DNA of 64,000 nucleotides from Cristatella mucedo. Its lineage: Eukaryota > Bryozoa > Phylactolaemata > Cristatellidae. Numbering within the stretch: position 1 is the first letter of the stretch; every line of letters starts with the position of its first letter. Positions 49,188 to 60,007 of the stretch are shown here, piece after piece. The notes beneath the pieces are model-generated. The model had not been told where the DNA came from and did not search any database. It saw only the letters and a list, made by a program, of their open reading frames with translations. Both the position numbers and the translations under genes were made by a program. The DNA is taken from assembly GCA_009760855.2 (NCBI GenBank), contig WPIO01000009.1, positions 2,951,001-3,015,000 on the forward strand, written 5' to 3'.

Positions 49188-51835
49188 GGCAGGAATAGAT
49201 GCCGGGTACTCGCGACTGCTGAGCAGCAGCACCCGGCGCGAGCGACGAGAGCTGTAATAGAGGCTCCGCATAGATTACTGCGACAGTCCGATGACGGCGG
49301 CGATACATGCACCGTCCGAGCTATGATTTCTAAATTCACGCATCTACCGAGAGCCTCCTGCTTTGGGAATGAGTGCCGGAAACATTCACCTCGAGTGGCG
49401 AACGATCCCACGAAACATCTGGTCTATCAATTTAGAATCGGCTGAGCTGGTGACTTGACGCTCAGTGATATTTTTCACGGAGCTCTAAGCCTTGTCTTCA
49501 ATTTTCGCTCTCGCAATTGATCAAAATCCTGGTGCACTGTTTGAATTCGTGTACCGGTGCATTAGGATTTCAATGCAGTGATGTCAACAGGAAACTCGCA
49601 ATCTCTTAAACAATCTCGCAGCATTGCCCACGTCGAATGCAGCTCGAAGACAGAGAGTCGATGACGTCGATGTGAAATCTAGAGAGACCGATAAACGGAG
49701 AGAGAAGAGAACGACTGATCGTTAGTGAGATGAGCCTGGTGGAGAAGTGCAACGAAATGGCAAATAGAGGAGCCTATCAGCGAATCGCTCAGCCGTGCCC
49801 ACATCATGCTCGTCTCTACAGACTGTGCTGGAAAGGGAAGGGATTACCTCAGATGTCTAAGACAGAACTTTACGAAGAGCTCGGAGTTTCGCTCATTCGT
49901 GAACTTTGGCGAATAAAGACTTTCAACTACTCAGATAGATTTATGTTGTAATAGAACGATTAGACTTGCTTTTTTTAAAGAGCCTAATGATGCTTGGAGA
50001 GTAAGTGTGAGGTCTCGGCCTCAAGAGAATGCCGATTCTTAAGCTTTTGATGCCATTCTTGTGTAGGAATTCGCTACCTTGAACGCACAATGCAGGGTGA
50101 ACGATTACGCTGAACTTATTCTGAGTTCGACAAAATATTGTTTGCTAAATTTTTCAATTTTATCGAGTTAAATTTTCATTTATTACTCAGTTTTATTTTC
50201 CTGTGTTATTTAAAACTTGGGTTCCCCTAGCACGTGACTCGAAAAACATGTCCTAACCGAGACATTAATGAAGTCCGAACGACAGCCAATTATTCAGGAA
50301 TTATTGATATGACCCTCCGAGTGCAGCTTTCAGAGTGATCTTAGTTTGATCTAAACTGGTATTCAACCAGTATCTGGGCAATTAAGTAGAATTTGTACGG
50401 TTTTTAGCTTTTGGAGATTCAACTCAGCGGACATATCATGAGTAATTTTTTCTCAGATGTCACATTTTCTTAAAACTGCCGGCTTTGAATAAACGTTCTG
50501 GAATGCAGCCAAAATACATCTATATCTATGTATTGTAATAAAATGCAAATCACCAAGAATCTAATTGTAATCGAATTCATATTCATAAAATGCGACTATA
50601 TGCTACAACCGAGAATTTTTCCAGAAATTAAATTACATTAATGTCGTCCTGGTTCGTGCTGGAAGTGCAAAGCGGCTGCTCACTGAGATCGCCCACTGAG
50701 ATCGCAGTCTTACTGTATACAGTAAGGGTTGCGCCGAAAATCTCCCGCATAAGTCAAAGAATTGAAGATGTGGCCAATCACCTTGGATCTGACTTCCTGA
50801 AATTGCTACAGCTGAATTGTCGCCAGATCTCGCAAGGGCTCGGGTATTCGTCATTTAGGCACACTGACCGCTCGTGGCCGTTCTCCAGCGCGCTTCCCGC
50901 CGCTGGCGCTCCTTGCTTCGCGAGCTTGTGCTGGCGTGGGCTAGATGGGCGATTGCTAAGCGTGGGACTGATTGAAAGGGCGCCAGGGCGATTGCATCCG
51001 AGCAGCCGCCGTCCAGCAGCCCTACGCCGAGAGGCCCGTCCCCTTCGGCCTGTCTTCCAGAAGCCCTGTAACCCCGACAACCCGATGGCTAACGGGATCC
51101 GGGCTTCTAGGGAGGTGTTAGCGGACGGAGCGGGTGGCTTTACAAGACGGTTAAACTGTGCACGCTTGGAACGCAGCTTCAAAGTCTTACATCCAAAATC
51201 GACCACCAATTGCACGCAGTGCCGATGGAGCTAGCAAGGCGCTCCATCGGCACTTGAGGCCATAGGTCATGGCCATCGCAGGCGACTCTTCTTATCAGAA
51301 GCCAGCAAGCAGAGCTGCTAGTCTGGTAATCAGTAAGGTTCCTCTGTCCCTGTTTATATGAACCGCTAAATAGCCAGACGTTTCATTGCTGTACGTGAAA
51401 CACAACTAAAAGAGCAGCACATTCTTTGCGTACATTTCCAGCGTCGGCCAGCGGCGTCTGCAAGGGGGCGGGACATATTTCCTCGGGCGCCAAAGTCAAC
51501 TAGTTGCCACAAGCAAAATGAATTTTGCATATTTAAAAGAAATTTCATGTGAGAACACCAATTTTAATTTCAAGCTAGTCCTTGTTTCAATGGGCTTAAT
51601 TACTACTGGCCGAGCTAGTTAAACGTGTTTACAGACTTAAAACAAGCTAGACTCAGCTGGCTGTGCCAGCCAGTCGCACATGCCAGAGCTCACTCGGCCC
51701 ATGCTGTGCTGTTGACAGAATATTTGTCTGCCGCTCACTTGGACTCTTCGTCGCCAAAATATTAAGTTTGGAAAAGTGATTAGTGGGAGTTTTATTTTTG
51801 GATTGTATTCTACTTACAGACGTAGTCTGCAATGC
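49188..51835. other. Spacer without a supported gene
   Basis: A 594-nt open frame at 50641-51234 (+) overlaps one at 50778-51215 (-). Neither resembles a known family, and both lie in CpG-rich sequence where long open frames arise easily. A hairpin at 51218-51254 is listed separately. Confidence 0.5.
51218..51254. other. 14-bp perfect hairpin with a 9-nt loop
   Basis: AGTGCCGATGGAGC, loop TAGCAAGGC, GCTCCATCGGCACT. Perfect pairing and high GC give a stable stem. It is too short for a typical pre-miRNA. Confidence 0.7.
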
Positions 51836-52030
51836 ACATATGGTTGAGCGGTAATGGCACACTAGGTAAGGCGGTTACTGTTCACGACCTCGGCCCCGAT
51901 GTCGTGGGCTCGAATCCTGCGGTTGGCGATCCTTTATCGCCACTGCAAGCGATGGTGATAGCCGTAAAGGCTCGTCTGTCGCTATACAAAAAGAGGCTGT
52001 TAAATCAGCTAGTAATTAAATAAATCTCCT
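51836..52030 (+). mobile_element. tRNA-derived SINE
   Basis: A box TGGTTGAGCGGTAATGG, B box GGGCTCGAATCCTGC, then a body of about 90 bp ending in TAATTAAATAAAT. A different family from the SINE at 33105 and 35350. Confidence 0.68.
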
Positions 52031-52665
52031 GGCGCCAGCATGCAGACGACCTCGGCGCAGCTAATCTTTCCTTTGCCTTTTTGTCAAACTTCCGTAAGAC
52101 TCAAACTCTTCCTCCAAAGACGGAGTCTACGGTGTGAAGTTCAGTATCAGTCCATACCAGTCCTTCCGTGAACTGCATTGTCACTACGGCTGCTGTGTAC
52201 TTTTGTAGACTTTCGGTCACCCCAATCTATTTACAGGAGACATGGGTCAAATAAGGTAAATGGTGCCCAGCACCGAAAACAAACACTCGAGGAGAAGGAA
52301 GAAGCGAGCAAGTCTAGCGAGGTACTTGAAAGTGTCTTAAATAAGGCAAAGCTGAAGAACAGCGAGGTCACAGTAAAATCCCAGGAAAATTCTGACAATC
52401 ACAGAGGTTATAAGAAGAACAATTTAAGGAGGACGAACGTAAGCAAGACGGAGACAATGACAAGTACAGGGAAGAGGAGGAAAAGGGTGAAGGCTGAAAA
52501 AATGACAACACTGGAGAAACAAACACTCTGCTCCACTAAGTTCTTCATTTCTCAAAACCTGACATCGCGTGGTCACCGAGAAACTGTTGGCTTAGCCGGT
52601 GATAAAAACTATGGAAACTTCTTGGGACTTATTCATCTTCATTACGATTCTCTTCTTCAATTACA

Positions 52666-54861
52666 TTAAACTAGCCAAGTCTACTAAGCAAAAGCTTGAA
52701 AAAGCATACAAAAGATCCGGACTTACTGTCCATCGACAGGCATATGAAGACTACTGTAGGTCGAAACAATCAATCTTAGCAAAGGCTAAGTCTAGTTTTT
52801 ATAAAAACATTGTTGAATCACAGATGCACAATCCAAAAATGCTAATGTCGACAATAATCCATTTCCTCAATCGTTCCCAGATTAGCTCCTTACCTGATGA
52901 TCCTAATGATGATCTAGCCGATCGCTTCTCTCGATTCTATGTGCAGAAGATACACAAGATCAGGGAATCCATCCCTGCGATGACAACCTCCGCACTAGAA
53001 TGCTGTTCCTCGGTTCCTGGCTGCACCTCAATGTCTGCATTTAAGCAGGTCACTAGTGATCTAGTCCTAAAGTTCGTATCTCAATCAAAGAAGGCAACAA
53101 GTCCTCTGGACCCTATTCCCACTGTCCTGCTCCTACGCTGCTTTGATCTGCTGCTGCCATGCATAACTAACATCATTAATTTGTCATTAGCCTCAGGTCC
53201 TGTCCCAGCACCTTTCAAAAAAGCTGTAGTCAGGCCACTTCTCAAGAAAACTACACTTGACCAAGAGAACTTGAGCAACTACCGCCCAGTTTCCCTTCTA
53301 CCATTCCCATCAAAGACACTCGAACGGGTCGTGGCGGACCAGCTGAACTCGTATATCGAAACCTCACACCTTGCTAGTAAGTTCCAGTCTGGCTTTAGAG
53401 CTAATCACTCCACAGCGTCAGCATTGCTTCGGGTATTCAACGAGCTACTTAGGAATGCAGACATGGGTAGAGTGTCTCAGCTTGTTTTGCTCGATCTTTC
53501 GGCAGCTTTTGATACCATCGATCACAAAGTTCTTCTAGAGCGCCTCTCATCTCGCCTGGGCATCACTGGCACTGCTCTGCAGTGGTTCAGGTCCTATCTC
53601 AGTGAGAGACTCCTGAGTATTGACGTGAATGGACAAAGATCATCTGAAGTACCTCTGAAATATGGAGTACCTCAGGGCTCAGTGCTAGGTCCGGTTCTTT
53701 TCACGGTTTATACTCTGCCTCTTGCTGATGTGATTGCCAAGCACAATCTAGGCTTTCACTTCTATGCGGATGACACTCAGTTGTACCTTTGCTTTGATCC
53801 CTCCCAGCCTTCGAGCACCTCAAATTCTCTAAACTCACTAGCTGCATGCATTGATGACATCCGCACATGGATGGCAGCAAATTTTCTAAAACTTAACGAA
53901 GATAAAACTAACTTACTAGGTATGGGCAAACACAGTGTGATCCAGAGAATGGAAAGGCTGACTTTCAAAATTGGCTCTGCCAGCATATCTCCAGTTGAAT
54001 CAGCTCGAAATCTAGGTGTCATATTCCAAAGCGACCTCTCGTTAGACGACCATATCTGCTCCACAGTCAAATCCGCCTATTTTCAGCTTCATAGCGCTGC
54101 TAAAATTCGGGCTTGTTTAGATAAAGATACCACATCTAAGTTGGTCCATGCATTCGTGACATCCCGTCTCGACTTCTGCAACTCACTGCTTACTGGCCTA
54201 CCAGCATGTGCGATCAGGCGATTGCAGCTGGTGCAAAACTCGGCAGCTAGGCTTGTCTGTCGTGAGCGTCGCTGTTGCCACATTACTCCACTTCTCGCCG
54301 ACCTGCACTGGCTACCAGTCAAGCAACGGATTGACTTCAAGGTTTTGTCCCTCACTTTTAGGTCTCTTCATTCTATGGCTCCAGCCTATCTGTCAGATAT
54401 ACTACCCCATCAGGCCAAGCATCGTGCCACCCGCTTTTCGGAATCCAATAGTCAAGAAATACCTCATACAAACCTTAAATCCTTTGGAGACCGTGCATTT
54501 AGTTCATAACTCCCAAAGCCTGGAACTCCCTCCCGACCTGCGTCAGAACATACCCTGACCTGACCACATTTAAAAGGAATCTAAAAACATACCTATTTAG
54601 GACAGCATTTAGTGGGTCCCTGTGACTCGTCCTTGATGTGCTTATGCGTGCTGACACTGTGCATGCTGCCACTAACCACATGTGCATGCTGAACCTGTGC
54701 ATGTCACCCCCAACCATATTATTCATGTCGTTTGTTTTTTCAAGCATGATTTGACTTACCATTCAATTGATTTCACTTTACAGCAAATGTAAAGCGCCTA
54801 GAGAGAGAGATGAAGTTCTCTGAGGGCGCTTTATCAAGTGAATTATTATTATTATTATTAG
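52666..54861 (+). mobile_element. L2-like LINE family A, best-preserved copy, 5'-truncated
   Basis: A continuous reading frame runs from the element's left border to 54509 (about 614 codons). Reverse transcriptase motifs are [30 protein letters not shown] (first catalytic Asp), [13 protein letters not shown] and [11 protein letters not shown] near 53763 (catalytic Asp pair). They are followed by NLGVIFQSDLSLDDH and the DLHWLPVKQRIDFKVLSLTF C-terminal part. The endonuclease is missing by 5' truncation. Near 54507 a 2-nt loss relative to other copies gives a premature stop before the PKAWNSLP end. The 3' tail is GCAAATGTAAAGCGCCTAG ... GGGCGCTTTATCAAGTG plus (ATT)n. It is flanked by TTACA at 52661-52665 and 54862-54866, the likely target-site duplication in the hAT gene. 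Confidence 0.93.
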
Positions 54862-55398
54862 TTACACCTGTACCAAGCAAGAAAGAATCCAAAGTCAGCC
54901 TCTTTTCTCTCTCCTCAAAACCAACATGAGCTCCTTAGTATATTTTCGTCCACAGTCAGAGACAAGCTGCTATGTGACATATGAAGAAGTGGTGACTATG
55001 GAATTCTGTTCGAATCAACTCCTGATTGGGCACACCACGAGCAAATGTCTTAGGTCATTAGATATGTTAATGCTAATTTTACTTGCAAAACAGTCATCAT
55101 CAAAGAATCTTTCCTTGAATATCTTCAAATCTACCCCAGAGATGCTGCAGAAATTCATCATCGTCTCATCTTGGACATGTTTCTATCCGAAAATGTCCTT
55201 GTAAGATTGCAGGTCGCTGTGATACGACAATGCAGCAGTCATGTCTGGCCACTTGTCAGGTGTCGATAGAAAAAACCGTCCAGAAATGAGAAGCCCTTTT
55301 TGTATGCTGTGATAACTACAGCTAAAACCTTGCAGGAGTTCATGCTGCAAGCCTGAATCCGTCGTTATTAACTTTTTTGGAACAATTGAGAGCACATA

Positions 55399-57035
55399 TG
55401 TAATGTAATGTATCTCCGTCAGTAACTCCACAAAGTCATAAAGACCATGTGGGTGTTACGCAGGAGAGTTTTGTATAGCGCACTCACAGCCTAAGCGGCT
55501 TTCGGTACGCATTCGGTAGCCAACAGACTTCGTCTCACGAAACAAAGAGAAAGTGGGAAGCATAGCAGAGTTAAGAGAGCAGTTGAGGTAGTGAGTGGCA
55601 TAGAAGTAGCAGTTCAGGACCGCTGAAAAAGATGTGCCATAGTCGGCAGTTGGAGAGTAGATGTCGTTGCGTAAGAATTGTGGAAGCGAGTTCCACAGTC
55701 TAGGACCTGCAGAGCTAAAGCTTCTGTCGCCAACGGTCTTTAAGCGGAGGAATGGGACAGCTAATTTATTGTCCACACAGGACCTGAGGGCGCGAACAGG
55801 CTGAAACTGATGCAGCAGTTCAGCTAGGTACGAAGGAGCCAAGCCGTGGCGGGCCTTGTGGGTCAGCGTAAGAACTTTGCTCTGTATCCTTTGCTCAACC
55901 GGCAACCATTATAGCTCTTTCAGCAAAGGAGACACGTGCTCAAACCGCTGGGACTTGAAGACCAGCCTTGCAGCCATATTCATAGTCCGCTGTAGTGGCA
56001 TAATAGCTTTCTTTGGTAGCCCAGCCAAAAGGGAATTACAATGATCAAGCCGAGACAGAACTAAAGAGCTAGTTAAATTTGTTACAAGCCACTGTGGGAG
56101 ACAGCTTCTAATCTTGGATAGGGATCGGATGTGATGGCTAGTGTAGAGGCAGTCTTCTGAATGAAGCTTTTGAAATTGAGGCAGCTGTCGAACACGACAC
56201 CTAGATTACGAGCACGTGGTGAAGGTCGCACAATAGCATCACCTATTAGAACAGCAAAGCCTTTTAATCCAGCCACACGCTTAGGGTGTCCTATGAGAAG
56301 CAGTTCGGTTTTATCGTCATTTAATTTCAGGAAGTTTTCCGACATCCAGGATCGAATATCGGCAAGGCAAGCATTCAGTTGCTCAGTTGCTGCAGCAGAT
56401 TCCGACGGTTTAAATGACAAATACAACTGAGTATCGTCAGCATAGAAGTGATATCCTATTCCACGGGCCTTAATCACTTTTCCCAGAGGTTGCGTATAAA
56501 TGGAGAACTGCAAGGGACCAAGTACAGACCCTTGAGGGACTCCACAGGTGACCCTTCTCATGTGTGAGACCTGACCCCCACACGACACGGATTGAACACG
56601 ATCAGACAAGTAGGATTAAAACCACGCCAGTGCTTCGTCAGCCAGACCGATCGTTGTTCTCAATCGTTCAAGCAGAACTTCGTGATCAATGGTGTCGAAG
56701 GCGCAGACAGATCTAGCAGAGCTAAGGCAGTGACATTCCCGTCGTCGTTGCCACGTAGAATGTCATTGTTAACACGGAGGAGAGCAGTTTCAGTAGAGTG
56801 CTGCCTCTTGAAACCTGATTGAAATGTTTCTGACATTCCATTATTTTCAATATGTTCAACTAGCTGCTTAGCAACAATTTTTTCAAGAATCTTTGATAAG
56901 AACGGAAGAAGGGAAACTGGACGATAGTTTGCTAGGACCTCTGTGTCTAATCCATGCTTTTTAAGAATAGGTCTAACGATTGCCGATTTGAAGGACTTGG
57001 GGACGACCCCTTTTCCCAAAGAAGCATTAAAAACC
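55399..57035 (-). mobile_element. L2-like LINE family B, antisense, inserted in the hAT gene
   Basis: Minus-strand pieces: [20 protein letters not shown] at 56660-57061, then [18 protein letters not shown] and [18 protein letters not shown] at 56082-56609. These are followed by LGWMPVEQRIQSKVLTLTHK-type sequence and the C-terminus at 55456-55905. The tail TACATTACAT (sense) lies at 55399. Frameshifts split it into pieces. CACATA flanks it at 55393-55398 and 57036-57041, the likely target-site duplication. Confidence 0.9.
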
Positions 57036-58049
57036 CACATACTTATTCTTTTCAAGTTCAACTCTGAGCTGGATGGAACGGAAGAAATTCTTAGCCATCA
57101 CCGTCAAACTTGACTCTGCAACTAGGTGGCGTACAAGAGTGGAGGTTTTGAAAGCTATCAATGATGGACTGAACAGCATTGCATGGCTTTTGGAGCAACT
57201 GCCTGGTGACATAAGGGGAACACATGACACAAGGAGCAAAGCTGGAACAGTCTCCTACATTGAATTTTGAACTTGAATTTGTTTGCTTTGTTATCACTAT
57301 GGTACACAATCTTAAGGAACATTGACCGCGCTCAGAAAAGACTACAGGATCCAAAGAGGAACTTCCAAGACGCCTCTTCTGACCTCCACTCACTTTAGAT
57401 TAAGTTTTCAAGACTTCGAGAAGACCAGTTCCAGGAGCCACTACTAGATGCCAAAAAGAGATTTAATTGAGGGGAGTTTCAGTTGAACAAAGAATTCTCC
57501 GAAGGACGCAGATGCCTGAAGAACTCTCTCAAGATATTGGTCTCGCGGCAGAGGAGATTTCAGGAATAATGGAGAACAGCATCGACTATCTCCGACAGGC
57601 AATTACAACTAGGTTTTCCCAGTTCACAGATCTTGATATCAAATTAGGTTTCTTGTTTGAACTTAAGCAGCTTTTCAAGACAGTTGACCAGACCAAAGTC
57701 TGGCAGCAATATCTAGATAATGGAGGCTTCTATTGTTCAGACGTTGATGAAACAGAGCTGCACAACGAAGTACGCCACATGTCACTACATGGCACCAAAG
57801 ACCCCAATGGAACTCAAGTGATTCATTGTCAGTTATGAAGAAAATGTGTTTCCTAATTTGAGAGTAGCCTTGTAAGTATTCTCACCATAACTGTATCAGT
57901 TGCCAATTGTGAACGTTCCTTCAGCAAGTTGAAGATAGTTCTGTCCTATCTGAGAGCATCAATGGGGCAAGATCGACTCTCTGATTTGGCCGTGTTAAGC
58001 ATAGAGACGGAAACACTGGAAATATTGAATTTCGAAATATAATAATGAA

Positions 58050-58617
58050 TAATGTAATAATGTATCTCCGTCTGTAACTCCACAAAATCACAAAGACTGT
58101 GTGGGTGTTGCCCAAGAGAGTTTTGTACAGCTCACTCACAGCCCAAGCAGCTTTCGGTACACATTTGATAGCAAACAGACTTAATCTCACGCAGCAATGA
58201 GAAAGTGGGAAGCACAGCAGAGTCAGGAGAGAATTTGAGGTAGTGAATAGCATGGAAGTAGCAGCTCATGACCGCTAGAAAGGATGATCCATAGTCGGCA
58301 GCTGGAGAGTAGTTATCGTTGTATAACAATTGTGGAAGCGAGTTCCACAGTCTAGGACCTGCAGAGCTACAGCTTCTATCGCCAACATTTTTTAAGCGGA
58401 GCAATGGAACAGCCAATTTATTGTCAATACAGAATCTGAGGGCGCAAAGAGGCTGAAACTGGTGCAGCAGTTCAGCTAGGTATGGAGGAGCCAAGCCGCG
58501 GCAGGCCTTGTGGGTCAGCGTAAGAGATTTGCTCTGTATCCATTTATCAAACGGCAGTCATCGTAGCTCATTTAACAAGGGAGACACGTGGTCAAACCTC
58601 TGGAACTTGAAAATTAA
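58050..58617 (-). mobile_element. L2-like LINE family B, 5'-truncated, antisense
   Basis: Minus-strand C-terminal part (LAELLHQFQPLCALRFCIDN, FLAVMSCYFHAIHYLK) and the family B tail beginning just after the hAT stop codon at 58042. Truncated on the right at AACTTGAAAATTAATAG. Confidence 0.86.
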
Positions 58618-60007
58618 TAGACCAGTTTGTCACGTTCAAGGCCAGAAATATTCGCCTAATTTTAAGCCGTGGTAGCTACCTTTCACCTTTTCTACAGTTA
58701 ATAAAACTTTCTCGACTTGATGCGCCTGCTAGCATGTGTTTTTTGCATTTCTTCTACGGTGGAGCTATTTTACAACAACTTTTAACAAGAAGAGGGGACG
58801 CCAGCTGTAGCTTTGTCCCCGCGTTCCGAAGACCTCACTGAGCCACTGGCGTCAGCTATCAGGCAGGGCTGGCTGTTAATTTATAGTGGGCCGACTTCAA
58901 TTGAAAGAGTTTCTAACTGCAACATTCTTTTTTGGAGAGCTAAAAGAGGCAAGCCGAGCGTCGCACCTCCGACGCCCGCCTGCAGGCTCTCAAAATAGGT
59001 TAACTAGTTTCTCTTTATTCCGGTAAGTCGGAAGAAGCTCTGGGGTTGTGGTAGAAACTCTTCTGAAATTGAGTGCAGCCATTTCTTCAGGAGCTGAAGA
59101 CGCCTATTGGGTACATCACTTTCAGCGTCAGCGGATTCAGATTGCCTCGACCAAATCAAGCAGCAGATTTTTAGAGGAGCCGCCATGATTGTATAGGAGA
59201 ACAAAGAGACCAGCCGGATGGTGCCTCTTCGACGATCAATTTTGACATCAGCTTTCATTGGCCAGGGGACCACACGGCTTTTAGCAGGCGTACCGCAAGT
59301 GACTCCTAAACCGTCTGGTTTCCCACTCGGTCTCTTGAAGTAGAGGATCTAGACTTCTAGAATCGTTTACCTTTTGATTTTTCATGAAAATTACGTCTAC
59401 AAATGAGCTCTGTGAATTTCTAAACAAAAGTGACCTACAGGTACTCGCCATAATATGTCAAGCTTAAATCTTAGCACCAACATGCCATTCTTGCTCGCTT
59501 GAGTCCCAAACCCCAATGGAGTCAAAACAGTCATATCTTTTCGAAAACCCCAAATCACTGCCTTAAAGCGCTTACATTCGTAGATTACTTTTAATTAGAA
59601 ATTCTTTTCGTAAAACTCCTCGTGTGAGAATCTGTTGAGTACCACAATTTAAATATATTACTTTTTACGGCTCGAAAAGGAACAGCGAGCTCAAAATGTC
59701 CGGCATCGAGCCGCTGATTTTTTCAAGTTAATTAAATGCCTTTGGAAGTGAATGTGTCTGTTCAGGCTTGTTAAGCAAGCAACGAGGAAATAGCCGCACG
59801 ACGCTTTACTCGCGGCAAAATTGTGCTCCTTAATTTGAGGGCCAGTGTGTGAGGGCTAGCTTCCGCTGCGGCTCCACGAAGACGCGGCTGACGAATGTAG
59901 CCTCCGCCACACAAGGGTTGCGAGGACGACAAAGGACGTATCGAACGATGGGATGCAGACGTAAATAGGCGCGAAGTCTTAGCAATCGCGTAGGCTGCTG
60001 TGGAGCA
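58618..60007. other. Spacer without a supported gene
   Basis: No element or gene is recognised. CpG content rises after about 59.8 kb. Confidence 0.55.

Larger units (their letters stand above)
52178..58042 (+). pseudogene. hAT transposase (DUF4371/ZMYM type), broken by two LINE insertions
   Basis: Three hAT parts in order. 52178-52665: lysine-rich start, then SRGHRETVGLAGDKNYGNFL, the typical (L)RGH.E..N.GNF motif. 54862-55398: QHELLSIFSSTVRDKLL, GILFESTPDWAHHEQMS, VIRYVN, IKESFLEYLQIY and, frameshifted, GRCDTTMQQSC, the CRGQ.YD.A..M zone. 57036-58042: DSATRWRTRVEVLKAINDG, GFLFELKQLF and the dimerisation end ITVSVANCERSFSKLKIVLS with RLSDLAVLSIE, stop at 58042. The family moves DNA by cut and paste, using a DDE nuclease of RNase H fold. 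Beyond the two LINEs at 52666-54861 and 55399-57035 it has several stops and frameshifts, so it is dead. No terminal inverted repeats were found; the true 5' border is unknown. Confidence 0.86.

Noticed and set aside
48597-49411. Three overlapping minus-strand frames of up to 224 codons
   Set aside because: They translate the 12-bp minisatellite in three frames; the non-repeat ends match nothing.
50641-51234. 197-codon frame and an overlapping minus-strand frame of 145 codons
   Set aside because: GC-rich sequence with open frames on both strands, no family resemblance, no splice or promoter context.
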